From Aurifilum marmelostoma (taxonomy: Eukaryota > Ascomycota > Sordariomycetes > Diaporthales > Cryphonectriaceae): a stretch of DNA of 64,000 nucleotides. The stretch lies in NCBI GenBank assembly GCA_027559495.1, contig JAMXSV010000028.1:1550001-1614000 (forward strand), given 5' to 3'. The notes beneath the pieces were generated by a model that did no database searches, was not told where the DNA came from, and saw only the letters and a list, made by a program, of their open reading frames with translations. Made by a program: the position numbers and the translations under genes. Shown in pieces: positions 45,894-56,146 of this stretch; within the stretch, counting starts at the first letter, position 1; each line of letters starts with the position of its first letter.

Positions 45894-47648
45894 ATGGAGG
45901 GCCCTAAGAAGACACTCAAGCTGAAGATCAGCAGAACCCCTTCTATATCCTCCACCAAGACGCCATCCGCCTCCCAAAATCACCCCCCTTCGCTCTTTGG
46001 CCAACCTGTCGCAACGCCAGACGCCATGTCTCCCCCTTCCTCCTCATACTTTCCAACATTTTCGCCAGCCGTCTCAACGCCTGCTGGGCCTGCAGCTCCC
46101 CCGTCTGCACCAGCCCTAGACTCTGCGACCATGCCGCCGCCAGCAATACCTCCTACGCCTACCGACGGCAGACCCAAGATCAAGCTCAAGGTGAACCGCA
46201 GCCAGCCAGCGACACCTATCACCGAAAATGCCCCATCGCGGACCCCGTTGCCGTCTCGAACTCCTCTTCCGGGCAAAGCGGCGTATGCAGAACCTCCAGC
46301 GGCGCCCGCAACGGCGACAACGACAAAGGCAGGACGTACGTCTAAGCCCTCGGCGAAGAAGCGCGCCAAGACGGACGCTGCCTCTGATTCTGAGAACGAG
46401 GCAGAACGCAGCCAACAGCCACCGACTAAGAAGCGTCCGATTATCAAGACGAGGATCCCGATCCAGGGGAGTCAGGTTAGGAAGATTTCCCTGAAGGACA
46501 AGCTCACGTCAAGCAATGTTGTGCGACAGCCTGGGTCAGGGTTCGACTCTGAGATGGAGGATGCCGAGTCCGACCCCATTACCGAGGAGGAGATTGTTTT
46601 CCGCATGATGGAAGGCCCCGAGTGCGACTACATCAACGAGTGTCTCAACGCTAAACACAAGAAGTTCCCGTCGGGTGGGAACATGGAATTCAAGCTCAAG
46701 TGGGTGGATGAGCGCAGAGCGGCTGTCACTGTGCAGACCCAAATGTTCGCAGCGGTCCTGGTCGACCTGCCAACCATCACAGAGGCGACAAAGACCTGGG
46801 ACAAGAAGCTTGTGATCAAATCGGCCGACATTTGCCAGATGCTTCTCGTATTCAAGAGGATCACCAGAGAGGAGGAGGCCAAGACTGCCGAGCTGCCCAG
46901 CGTCCTCTTTGATGGATACAGATGGCCTCACGGACTGACACCTCCCATGCACGATGCGGTTCATCGCAGATTCCGCAAGCGTTTGCACAAGAATGAAATC
47001 GACAATAAGGAGAAGGAGGTTGAGCGGCTACTCAAACTCGACAAGGCCGCTGTCAGGACCCGGTTCGAATATATCGGCGAGCGGCGTGGCACCATACAGA
47101 TCGATACTCCAGATGCCGACACACTTGATGCAGATGGCGAGGAGGATGCGGAGGGCGAGCTTGATGACATGGAGGGACTCGAGAATGGCTTTGAGCATGC
47201 CGATCTCGAGGCCGAGCTACAACGCGAACTTGATGCCAGCATGGAAGATATGTTTACCATGGATACGCCGGCTGAAGAGGGCGCCACACCGATTGCCTCT
47301 GCCGAGACGCCGGCTGCAGCGGCCCAGGCCGGGGAGAACCAGGATGACGACGAGCTCTTCGGCGACGGCGAGAGCGGCGAGGATTACGATGATGACGACG
47401 AGGAGTCCGACGAGGACCTGGATCCGGCGGAGAGAGAACGGCGCGAGCATGTGAGAGGCGTCCGGGACGAGGTTAAGGACATCGGTCGGCAGATTGCAGA
47501 ACTCAAAACCAGGTTGCAGCACCCCGCCGCGCAGAATCCTCTCATCAGAGGCAAACTGCAATCACGACTCAAGGGTCTCAACGAGGACATGCGGCTCAAG
47601 CTGGCCTCGATCGGAGAGGAGCCACCGGAGGACGACGAGGACGACTAG
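45894..47648 (+). CDS. TAF7: TFIID subunit TAF7
   Basis: TAF7 (TAFII55) partners TAF1 in TFIID and regulates its activity during initiation. It is intronless, 584 residues, with ATG in CACCATGG context. The N-terminus is basic/Pro-rich (KKTLKLKISRTPS, RPKIKLKVNRSQP) and contains RTPLPSRTPLPGK repeats and KKRPIIKTRIP. The TAFII55 N domain occupies about residues 225-390: EEEIVFRMMEG, GNMEFKLKWVDERRAAVTVQ, LVDLPTITEATKTWDKK, KSADICQMLLVFKRI and LFDGYRWPHGLTPPM. A charged helix (RRFRKRLHKNEIDNKEKEVE), a long acidic stretch (DDDDEESDEDLD) and a C-terminal coiled coil with RGKLQSRLKGLNEDMRLK follow. All parts expected of fungal TAF7 are present and no frame break is seen. Confidence 0.94.
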   Translation: MEGPKKTLKLKISRTPSISSTKTPSASQNHPPSLFGQPVATPDAMSPPSSSYFPTFSPAVSTPAGPAAPPSAPALDSATMPPPAIPPTPTDGRPKIKLKVNRSQPATPITENAPSRTPLPSRTPLPGKAAYAEPPAAPATATTTKAGRTSKPSAKKRAKTDAASDSENEAERSQQPPTKKRPIIKTRIPIQGSQVRKISLKDKLTSSNVVRQPGSGFDSEMEDAESDPITEEEIVFRMMEGPECDYINECLNAKHKKFPSGGNMEFKLKWVDERRAAVTVQTQMFAAVLVDLPTITEATKTWDKKLVIKSADICQMLLVFKRITREEEAKTAELPSVLFDGYRWPHGLTPPMHDAVHRRFRKRLHKNEIDNKEKEVERLLKLDKAAVRTRFEYIGERRGTIQIDTPDADTLDADGEEDAEGELDDMEGLENGFEHADLEAELQRELDASMEDMFTMDTPAEEGATPIASAETPAAAAQAGENQDDDELFGDGESGEDYDDDDEESDEDLDPAERERREHVRGVRDEVKDIGRQIAELKTRLQHPAAQNPLIRGKLQSRLKGLNEDMRLKLASIGEEPPEDDEDD

Positions 47649-48060
47649 TGTTGATCGACGAAGCTGGGCAGTTTAGCACGTCTGCAACGCCCGGGTGGTG
47701 CTCCAAGAATGTTGCGCTTCTCGGATCGAGAGCAGGTTTTATTCAGCGCGCAGCTGTGGTAGACGGTCAATGTCCTGAGTTTAGACCTCATAATTAGGCA
47801 GGTGGTCGCCATTAACTCGGTTAATAATGATAAATGCATTGTAGTAACAGCTTACATGATTCAAAACTACTACTAGTGGTGTCTCGATCGCAGCATGCAG
47901 CATCTATTCGGTTGTAGCTTAACGTTAGGGAGCCTCAGTGAACCGCCAAAGGTCACATCCATAATATACAATATCCCTTAAACTTTATCATGCCTGAAGT
48001 GATAGTATGCAATTGCCTTGAGATCTCATGCCGTCATATGGCTCTCGACCACAACCTTCT
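47649..48060. other. Convergent intergenic region TAF7/mL54
   Basis: 412 bases, AT-richer, containing both 3' UTRs. Nothing else is seen. Confidence 0.5.
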
Positions 48061-48755
48061 CTACATGGACTTGAGGTAGTTGGCCTCCTTGATCTTTGCC
48101 TTTCTCTCTTTGCGCATCGCCTTCCTCAGCTCCTCCCGCGACTCCACCGCCTCCAGCGCACTCTCCACACCACCATCCGGCGATCCAGGCAGGTTGATGG
48201 ACTGCTGCTGCAGCGGAATCTTGGGCGCGAGGGCCTCGAGGTTGCCGGTAGCCAGAATCTGCGCCTCGAGAGACCGCTGGCGCTTGGCAGCGATCCGACG
48301 CTGTTTCTTGGATTTGGCTAGAAGAAGGGGAGGTAGTCATTCGTGTTAGCAGATGTACTAGGTTGCATGCAACATAAAAGGGATTGAGAGTCCGCACAGA
48401 ACTCATCGCCTGCGCCCTCGTCGGCCTCGGCGTCCATCCTCTTCTGCACATCCAGACACGACCACAGCCACTCTGGGTACTCGTCGTCGCGCAGCGCAAC
48501 GGGGTCCGTCTTGCCCTTGAAGTAGTTCAGCCCGTTTAGCACCGTCCCTGGCGGGCACCTGGACCGCGCCGCCTGTCCTTCTGCTGCTGCTGCTGTCGTC
48601 GCGTCGGTCGCTGCTGCGTCTGCGGGCGCCGCGGCGGCGGGCGCAGCCTGTCTGGGTGCTGGGGTGGTGGAGAATGCTCGTCGTAAGGACGCTTTTGGCA
48701 GAATTGAGCGGCGGCCTAGGGCCGTGGCCCCTTGTATACATGTCCTGCAGATCAT
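48061..48755 (-). CDS. MRPL37: Mitochondrial large-subunit ribosomal protein mL54 (MRPL37)
   Basis: A structural protein of the mitochondrial 54S subunit. Exons complement(48398-48755) and complement(48061-48317) give 204 residues. The N-terminus is an Arg/Ser/Ala-rich presequence (MICRTCIQG, RRSILPKASLRRAFSTTP), followed by an Ala-rich low-complexity segment. The conserved core reads CPPGTVLNGLNYFKGKTDPVA and DDEYPEWLWSCLD, the mL54 signature. The 80-nt intron (donor GTGCGG, branch GCTAAC, acceptor TAG) completes a Ser codon and continues KSKKQRRIAAKRQR, the family's basic helix, ending EANYLKSM. ATG 48755 is chosen because it begins the presequence. Confidence 0.9.
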
Positions 48756-49227
48756 GGTGATGGGTGTTTTTGTTGGTGTGTATGTTTGGAAGTCGAGTTG
48801 CGGAAATCGTTCGTGTGTGTGGTTTCTGGAGTTGAAGATCGCCGCAGAGGTCCAAAATTTCTGGGCCGGCACCGAGCGGCCGGCACTGTACTACAGTACA
48901 GGCGGCATTTGGGTGGTACTACTGTACCTGCGCACGGCGGTCACATCCAGAACTAACTATGGCTACGCTTCTTATCCAGAGGCTAGTTCTTATTTCCTAT
49001 CAAATTTTTGATAAGAGAGAAGACGAGAGAATTGATTGATATTTTTTTTGTTGTATTCATTTTGCTGGCGTACAGAATGGGAGGCTTGGTCTCTTCCAAT
49101 TTCCGTCATGATGCCATTGCCCTCTTTGTCTCCCTTGAGCTTCAACTCCTTTGCAGACCCTCGCGCCTCCCAATACGGCGCAAATTCATGGTCGGCCCCT
49201 TTCATACAATCCAAATATTTGGCAACC
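48756..49227. other. Intergenic region between mL54 and NDUFB10
   Basis: 472 bases between two minus-strand genes: the mL54 promoter and the NDUFB10 3' UTR. It includes an inverted repeat CTGTACTACAGTACAG near 48888-48903 and a T-run near 49041. Confidence 0.45.
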
Positions 49228-49664
49228 TCATTCCTTCTTCCCGACATAGTTTTGTTGCTCAAAGAGGTAGCCCCTGACCTTGGCCTTCTCGAGCAGTTGT
49301 AGATATTTCTCTGTTCAGCCACGTTAGCCATCGCTGCAGGATATCGAGAGTAGACCTGCTCGAAGCCATTGATTCGAGGGAGTCGAAGAAGAAACAGATG
49401 CCCATCCTTCATCTCTATTCTTTTCGAATATGACTGACCTCGCAGCGGACCGCACTTCTCCAGATGGTTGACGCCCTCCCGGTAGTAACACTTGCTCAGC
49501 TCCTCCCGGACTAACCGACCCATCATGACCTGAACCCACTGCTCCCTGATAACGGCGTCCTGGGCCTGCTTCAGCGCCTTGTTGTCATCGTAGTCCACGC
49601 CGTCAAAGGTCGGGGCAACGGTCGGCTTCTTGGCCAGGAAAGCCGCGGATTCGGGAGTCGGCAT
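49228..49664 (-). CDS. Mitochondrial complex I subunit NDUFB10 (12 kDa)
   Basis: An accessory membrane-arm subunit of NADH:ubiquinone oxidoreductase. Exons complement(49439-49664) and complement(49228-49310) give 102 residues, matching the fungal 12-kDa subunit. The protein starts MPTPESAAFLAKKP and runs through DAVIREQWVQVMMGRLVREE. It then shows CYYREGVNHLEKC, a Cys-x11-Cys pair typical of intermembrane-space import substrates. The 128-nt intron (donor GTCAGT, branch GGCTGAAC, acceptor CAG) joins GPLR to EKYLQLLEKAKVRGYLFEQQ and the protein ends YVGKKE. It is divergent from NSR1; unspliced reading of the intron gives a longer false ORF. Confidence 0.9.
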
Positions 49665-50160
49665 CGTGTCTTCGTGTAGATTGCCTTTGCTGGCCGGGCG
49701 ACGAATGAAACGGTCGTATGGAGAACAATTATCGAGCTATGGCGGTGGGAGGAGAGAGTGATCGCCGGCCGTCAATTCAATCTCGTTGGTGGTGGTACTG
49801 CTGGTGGTATAGCGAGCGGGCGTGCTTTGATATGTGAGGCTGCTCACTGGATCTGGAGCTCCCGCCCCAAACGGTCAGGCAGGTACTGTAGGCGGTGGTC
49901 CGTGCTGCACAGGGTTGTCTGGTTTTTGCCTGCCGACGGACATGACTCCGCAGACCCGCTTAAAAGTTTCTTTCGGTTCAAAGATAAATCTGCAGGCGCA
50001 GTTTTTCGCATCCTCTTCTTCTGCCCCTCCTACATCCCATCTGCGCCCTTGGAAATTTTTTTGCCTTCTTCTTTCATTTCTATTGTCGCGTGTACTTCCA
50101 GTCCCATCCCCTCTCGCCCTCATCAATCTCATTACATATTTTCAATCCTCTTCATCCAAT
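49665..50160. promoter_or_regulatory. Bidirectional promoter region NDUFB10/NSR1
   Basis: 496 bases ending in a CT-rich leader (50020-50160) before the NSR1 start, a common feature of highly expressed fungal genes. No discrete site can be named. Confidence 0.5.
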
Positions 50161-51858
50161 ATGGGTAAAGTCAAGGAGTCCAAGGGCAGCAAGGCCAAGG
50201 TCGCCGCGCCCGTCAAGAACGCCGCTGTCACCAAGCCTGCTGCGACCCCCAAGTCCAAGGCGAAGGCCGCGGCCAAGGAGATCGCCAAGAAGGCCACTCC
50301 CAGCAAGAAGTCCAAGAAGGAGGAGTCCTCCGACTCCGAGTCTGACTCTGAGGATGACTCTGATTCCTCTGCTTCCTCTGACCTCGAGTCTGACAGCTCT
50401 GCCTCCGAGTCCGAGTCCGAGGCGGAGACTACCAAGGCCGCGCCCAAGGTCAACGGCAAGGTCAATGGCAAGGTGAACGGCGTCAAGGCTGATGCTGAGT
50501 CTTCTGACTCATCTGATTCGTCGGATGAGGACAGCGACAGCGACAGCGAGGAGGAGGAGGCCAAGCCTACTCCTGCTAAGAAGGATGTCAAGGCCGCTAA
50601 GGCTACCAAGGCTGCCAAGGAGAGCGTAAGTCATCACCAGAAGTGCTACGGATATGACCCTGACTGACTTTTGATGTTTACACAGTCCGACGAGGAGGAC
50701 AGCGACGATTCCGACTCCTCTGAGGAGGATAGCGATAGTGACAGCGACGACTCTTCTGAGGAGGAGGAGAAGGCCAAGCCCGCTGTTGCCAAGAAGGTGA
50801 CAAAGAAGGAGGTCAAAAAGGATAGCGTAAGTCGATCTTTTCAGCAGGGCGACGACTGTTTGTGCACACAGCTGACCTAATCTCCCATGACCATCAGTCC
50901 GACGAGGAAGATAGCGACTCCAGCGACTCCTCCGATAGTGATTCCGACGACTCTGACGAGTCCGAGTCCGAGTCTGCCGAGGAGAAGGCCGAGGCTCCTT
51001 CCAAGAAGCGCAAGGCCGACGACGAGGAGGAGACCTCTGCCAAGAAGACCAAGACTGATGATGCTTCCGGCGAGAGCTCTACGCTCTTTGTTGGCAACCT
51101 GAGCTGGAAGGTCGACGACAACCTTCTCTACGAGGAGTTCCAGCACAACGCCGGCATCACCGGCGCTCGTATCATTAGCAACCAGGAGGGTCGTCCTCGT
51201 GGCTTCGGCTACGTCGACTTCGACACCCCGGAGAACGCCAAGGCTGCCCTCGAGGAGAAGCAGGGTGCGTTCCTCGACGGCCGTGACATGAGAATCGACC
51301 TTTCTACTGGCAAGCCCAAGCAGGATCCTGCCGCTCGTGCCAACGACCGTGCCAAGAAGTACAACGACGAGATGAGCCCGGAGAGCGACACCATCTTCGT
51401 GGGCAACCTCTCCTTCCAGGTTGATGAGGAGTCCGTCTCCGCCTTCTTCAACGAGGTTGCCAGCGTCAAGAGCCTCCGCCTGCCTACTGAGCAGTAAGTC
51501 GACGCCCCAAATTTAACATCTACCATCTCTGATGCTGACTATCTGCAGGGAAACCGGCCGCTTCAAGGGCTTCGGTTACGTCAGCTTCCACTCCGTTGAG
51601 GATGCCAAGTCCGTTGTCGAGCAGCTCCAGGGCGCCGACCTGATGGGTCGCGGTGTCCGTCTGGACTATGCTAGCGGCAGGCCCGACAACGGTGGCGGTC
51701 GTGGCGGCTTCGGTAACCGGGGTGGTCGTGGTGGCTTCGGCGGCCGTGGTGGCGGTGGTGGCAGGGGAGGTCGTGGCGGCTCGCGCGGTGGCTTCGGCGA
51801 CCGCGGTGGACGCGGCGGTTCCCGAGGCGGTTTCCAGGGCAAGAAGATCACATTCTAA
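50161..51858 (+). CDS. NSR1: Nucleolin-like protein NSR1/Gar2
   Basis: A nucleolar RNA-binding protein required for pre-rRNA processing and 40S assembly. Exons 50161-50625, 50686-50826, 50898-51493 and 51549-51858 give 503 residues. The N-terminal third is Lys-rich then alternates acidic/Ser blocks (ESSDSESDSEDDSDSS) with Lys blocks, as in nucleolin, where CK2 phosphorylates such repeats. RRM1 has RNP2 LFVGNL and RNP1 RGFGYVDF. RRM2 has RNP2 IFVGNL and RNP1 KGFGYVSF. The C-terminus is an RGG/GGF domain ending QGKKITF. The three introns are 60, 71 and 55 nt, all with GTAAGTC donors. Introns 1 and 2 are both phase 0, and both following exons begin TCCGACGAGGA. The third splits a Gln codon in RRM2. 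Confidence 0.95.
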
Positions 51859-52071
51859 GGGAGGAATGTATCTTCTCCATCGACACGTGGACTGCCGTCT
51901 AGAGGGATCGCGTTGGTATCAAGACGGAAGATGCCAGCAGCAACAGGCAGGATATGAGTTCTGCGATTGATAACGAGGGAGCAGAGAGAAACAAGAAGCG
52001 TGAGCGCAAGCAGAAGCAAAGGACCGCCTTGTAAGGCGACCAGCCGCACATTGATGGGTTTCCGAGGGCTC

Positions 52072-52395
52072 TGTGGGCATTTCAGTGGGCTTTGTGGGTT
52101 GTCGGCGTTGGACCTTCATGACCTCTCCGGGGGTTCTGTGGGCTTTACGATATGGCTTTTTACCGAAAAAAGTCATGATACGATACCTGTGGGCTTGTTC
52201 CTGATCTGTGGGATCGTGTGCCTCGCGCACACTACTGAACGACACCGCGAGTGTCTGTCTGCTCTTTGCTCTTGTGGGCATCTACTCAGATGATGGGTTT
52301 TCACCTTCATGTGGGCTCCTGTGGGATTTCTTGGCCTGTCGGGACTATCTGGACGTCGTTCGGATAGCCTGACAGGTTCACATCATCCGTGGGCT
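52072..52395. repeat. Cluster of dispersed TGTGGGC motifs
   Basis: Six exact TGTGGGC copies (52072, 52137, 52188, 52273, 52310 and, with C for the first T, 52389) and four near copies such as TGTGGGA and TGTGGGT lie in about 320 bases on one strand. Spacing is irregular, so this is not a tandem repeat. Function unknown. Confidence 0.6.
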
Positions 52396-54266
52396 TCGGA
52401 CGGCGTCGAGGGTTTTACAAAAGTTCTTCTATTTTCTTCTATTCTATTTCATCTCTTTGCTCTTTCGCACACATGGGCGCGCACATTGGTTGCGCAGTAC
52501 GTACATGGAACACGGAGAGCGTCGGAGGGCAGCGTCTATGCCTGGTTATGGAGACGTTCACTGGCTGGCAATGCAAATATTCGAGACTACTCTGGTCGAC
52601 TTGTTGAGCCGTAAGTATACACCCATCGACTGAGGCACCCCACACTTCTCTTTCTTCATAGCTGTAAGATACGATCGAGCAGAGATAATTCATTCATCCA
52701 TACATCATCATCATCATACGAGTCTGAGCGCACATCAGCACGCACTCTGCCGCTGTGAACCTGTGAATGTCCCTTGTGCCCTACCCCATTTGAATCATAT
52801 CGACCATGTGCAACCAGGTACAAGTTGTTACCCCCCAGGCTGGGAACCGGAATTTGTGCACCCGGATGGATCAGCTCACAGCAAGTGGGTAATTACTCTG
52901 AAACGAGGACCGTATGTTCAGGTTCCAGTGCGCCAAACGTGGTGAGCGACGAATAATATATCGCAAAGTTAAGGTTGAACCATAATCACAGAAAATCGGC
53001 CGATGTCGTCGCCATCATTGACGCCTGGTTGAACGGGACCGGAGGGGGGCGGGTGCATAGCGTCATTGTACTGTGCCGCCCCTCATGGGTAGGGACCCCT
53101 CCCCTGTGACGGGCGCCGCTGACCAGTCAGAAGACCAGGTCGTGAGGCTGGGGAGGGAAATGTTCAGGTGGACTGGCCATGCCTGGTGCTAGTGGGATTA
53201 TTGTCCCGATCAGAAGGTCAGGGCTGGGCTTGGGGGCGGCCAAGGCGAGCACTACGGTGCAGTACAGCAGCAAGGGCGAGGGTGGGGGTTGTGTCCCCAC
53301 CGAGGGAGCAAGTGCAGATCAGCCTGATCTCTAGGCCACTTGACAGGGAAGATCCAGGGCTATCTTGTGTATTCTTGCGCCCGCACACGCTGGTGTGCTG
53401 GGCTCTTGTTGGGCTTGTCTCTGGCGCATGTTTTACCATAGTTAGTACCTAGTGACTACCCGTTCTTACAGGTCTTGCGGAGGGGCTGTTCCCATATGGG
53501 CTCGTGGTCTCTTTTCCCCCTCTTGTCTCTCTTTCTCCGTCGTTGTTGTCGCCCCCCTTTCCAAAAACACGGGGTCACTAAATCCATCAAAAATACATAC
53601 GCACATACCCGGTAGTTCCAGGCAAGAGACAAAGAACATTGACAAAAGGACGGGGGCTTCCTTTCTTGGCACGTCACGCATATGCACGCGCACCCTGCCG
53701 CCCAGCCAGGCTTCGTACCTCTCGCTCTCTCTTAACTCTACTACTGGCGAGACGCACACGCACCACGTACCCAAATGCTAAGGCGTGATCGGAGCGGGCA
53801 GCGTTACACTCCAAGCCTTCATCCCCACTGCAGCTGGGCCTTCTTTTGTTGAGGCGTGGGGTCATATTCTCTCTTCTCTCTGTGCTCTCAACTCGGGCCT
53901 GCTGCCTCCTGTCTCTCTCTCTCTCTTCCGTGCACCAATTTCTCCTTTTTATTCTACTATTCCCCCCACTCTCCTCTTCAGTGTTTGGTCATTTCTGACA
54001 GACTTGGCGGATCTCACCGACCCTCTCGCCGCCGCCTCTTGCCTGCATTGGGGCTATCTGACCAGACCCCGTATCGGAGTTATCGATCAAGAAACGAAGA
54101 GGGCACACGCCTGGCGGTGGAGGGGATCCGCCCGACTACACAAGTATCTCGTGGTACTGTGTGGGCCTCTGAAGAGGGGGGCCGTCCTGTCAATCTCGAG
54201 AATCTGCATTGTGATAGTGCATACATAGTCCACAAGTCAGTTGTACAGCCCAGTGGTATAGCACTA

Positions 54267-54306
54267 CTGCACTGCACTGCGCTGCACTGCGCTGCGCTGC
54301 GCTGCA
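54267..54306. repeat. CTGC[A/G] pentanucleotide tandem repeat, 8 copies
   Basis: Eight head-to-tail five-base units with A or G in the last place, in the region just before the next gene's leader. Confidence 0.92.
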
Positions 54307-54628
54307 CAAGCAAGAGGAGAGGGGTCTTGGTTCCTGCTTCCTTCCCTCCAGCCTTCTGTGGGCCCCCTGCCTGGGCACTTACACCGCAGGCGACCGGGGG
54401 GTTTTATCTCTCTATTGCGACTGCAACCAGACATCACGGATCATCATTTCTCTCTCACCTCTCCGTCTCTTCCTCCTTCTTTTTCTTTCTTCTTGACCTT
54501 ATCCTCGTCCTCCTGTTCCTCTTCTTCTTTGGGCTTTGCAGGCTTCTCAACTTCTCCGCCCCCCCCCCCCCGCTCTTCTCCTATCTATCTGTCTCTCACT
54601 CTCTCCCAACGACGACTTCACCGCCGAC

Positions 54629-56146
54629 ATGGCTGCCCCTCAACAGCAGCAGCAGGATCACCTCGGTGGTGTCGGAAGTAGCCGATTAACCCGCGCCTCT
54701 GTCTCCGATCCTACCTCGCTTCCAGAGAGCGCCTCTTCGAGGGAGTCTACAGGAGCAGCAAATTCGCAGGCCCGGCGTAATGATGGTCAGTCGCCAGCGA
54801 GAAGAAGTTGTCCCGCAACCGTACGTGATGCACATGATCTTCCTACCACGGCTAACACACCAGGAGCTACAGAATCATGGGTCGAGATAGCCTCCCAGCC
54901 TTCCTCCTCCTCCCTCTCCTCCATCGGCGACGACATCGTCACCACCGGCCTGCGGGTTGGGAACCAGTCCTACCCACCCCGCCGGAGACGACTGCAACAC
55001 CACTACCACCAGTCTGTGCAACAGCAGATGCCGCAGTCCTACGTTGTGAACCATGCCACAGCACGGTCGAGCACGAGCAGCCAAGAGGAGTACGATGAGA
55101 CCGAGAGCGATGAAGACCGTCTGATGACCTCATCCACCGAGAATATGGACAGAAGGCCGGGGCTTGGTCTTACGGGCCTCCAGCGATCTCAGACTGCGAT
55201 CGGGCCTGGCGCCGGCGCCGACCTGTCTGACTCCGAGGAGGAGGACGACGATGGTACCGCACTGGGCCGCCCGTCGCCATCACAGAGCTTCCGCCCACAG
55301 CCCAATGCATTCTCGCACCCACCTGCCCATCTGAACCAGCGCAGCTACTCTTCAAACGCTGCCATAGCATCCCATCAGCTGCATGGCGGAAGACCCTCGC
55401 CGGCCTCTCACAGGTCGCACAATCGAAGCCGCCCAGACTTCAGGAACCCATCCTACCAGGCCGACCGGGATGAGGCGTTGCGCGCATCTCTAACGACCCT
55501 CCTCTCCTGTGCAGCGGCCGCTAAGAACCTGCCGGGCCGCAGAGGCCATGCCGCTAACGGTCCATCCTCTTCAGGAGAGCCCGTGATGGGTGCAGGTGTT
55601 GGTCCGAGCACGCAACCGATGGAGCTGAGGCTAGTCCCGGAGTCAGAGCTGGGAAATGAAAACTCACCGCTTGCGGGTCCAGCCGCGCCGAAGGTATCCC
55701 CAGGTTCGCGGCAGCCCACGACCCGGACCTCGTCTAATTCGAGCGCGCAGAGCCAGCCCATGTCCGTCTCATCCAGGGAGGAGAAGGGGAAAAGGGTTGC
55801 GTCCACAGGACAGTCCAGGTCGCAGAGGGCGGCCAAGAAGAAGAGGACATCCGTGTCGGCCGTGGACGACAATACTGTGACCTGGATCAGCCCTACGACT
55901 TTGACCTGGGTGCTTGGAACTGGCGTCGTGCTGCTGGTCTCCGTCGTGGGCTTTGGGGCCGGCTTCGTTGTTGGTCGCGAGGTCGGCCGGCAGGATATCC
56001 TCAGCTCTGCGAGCGGGACCGGTAGCAGCATGAGCGCGGGAATGAACTCCTCGTCATGTGGCGGCGAGGTTATACGCAGCACGGGCACGGGCACATTGAA
56101 GAGATGGCGATGGGGTACAGGTATGGCCCGCAGTGTGATTGCCTAA
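54629..56146 (+). CDS. Ser-rich protein with C-terminal membrane anchor (fungal, unknown function)
   Basis: 505 residues from ATG 54629, which follows a long CT-rich leader. Most of the protein is disordered and Ser/Pro/Arg-rich: a poly-Gln run (PQQQQQD), ESWVEIASQPSSSSLSSIGDD, which looks conserved in moulds, an acidic block (DSEEEDDDGT) and a basic KKKRTS segment. One hydrophobic helix lies near the C-terminus (TWVLGTGVVLLVSVVGFGAG), followed by about 65 residues ending GMARSVIA. No signal peptide is present, so an anchored cytosolic protein is likely. A 43-base stretch at 54821-54863 has near-perfect intron signals but is kept here because removing it would break the frame. No family is assigned. 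Confidence 0.78.
   Translation: MAAPQQQQQDHLGGVGSSRLTRASVSDPTSLPESASSRESTGAANSQARRNDGQSPARRSCPATVRDAHDLPTTANTPGATESWVEIASQPSSSSLSSIGDDIVTTGLRVGNQSYPPRRRRLQHHYHQSVQQQMPQSYVVNHATARSSTSSQEEYDETESDEDRLMTSSTENMDRRPGLGLTGLQRSQTAIGPGAGADLSDSEEEDDDGTALGRPSPSQSFRPQPNAFSHPPAHLNQRSYSSNAAIASHQLHGGRPSPASHRSHNRSRPDFRNPSYQADRDEALRASLTTLLSCAAAAKNLPGRRGHAANGPSSSGEPVMGAGVGPSTQPMELRLVPESELGNENSPLAGPAAPKVSPGSRQPTTRTSSNSSAQSQPMSVSSREEKGKRVASTGQSRSQRAAKKKRTSVSAVDDNTVTWISPTTLTWVLGTGVVLLVSVVGFGAGFVVGREVGRQDILSSASGTGSSMSAGMNSSSCGGEVIRSTGTGTLKRWRWGTGMARSVIA

Larger units (their letters stand above)
51859..54628. promoter_or_regulatory. 2.8-kb gene-free region downstream of NSR1
   Basis: The proximal part (52072-52395) has many TGTGGGC motifs. 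The distal part (53450-54628) is pyrimidine-rich and probably forms the leader of the next gene. It contains a CTGCR pentamer repeat. I see no protein gene. Confidence 0.5.

Noticed and set aside
50626..51548. snoRNA inside NSR1 introns, as in vertebrate nucleolin
   Set aside because: The introns are only 60, 71 and 55 nt and show no C/D or H/ACA boxes.
53856..54689. 277-codon plus-strand ORF before the Ser-rich membrane protein
   Set aside because: The translation is Ser/Leu/Phe-rich from CT tracts and overlaps the real start in another frame; it is the gene's leader sequence.
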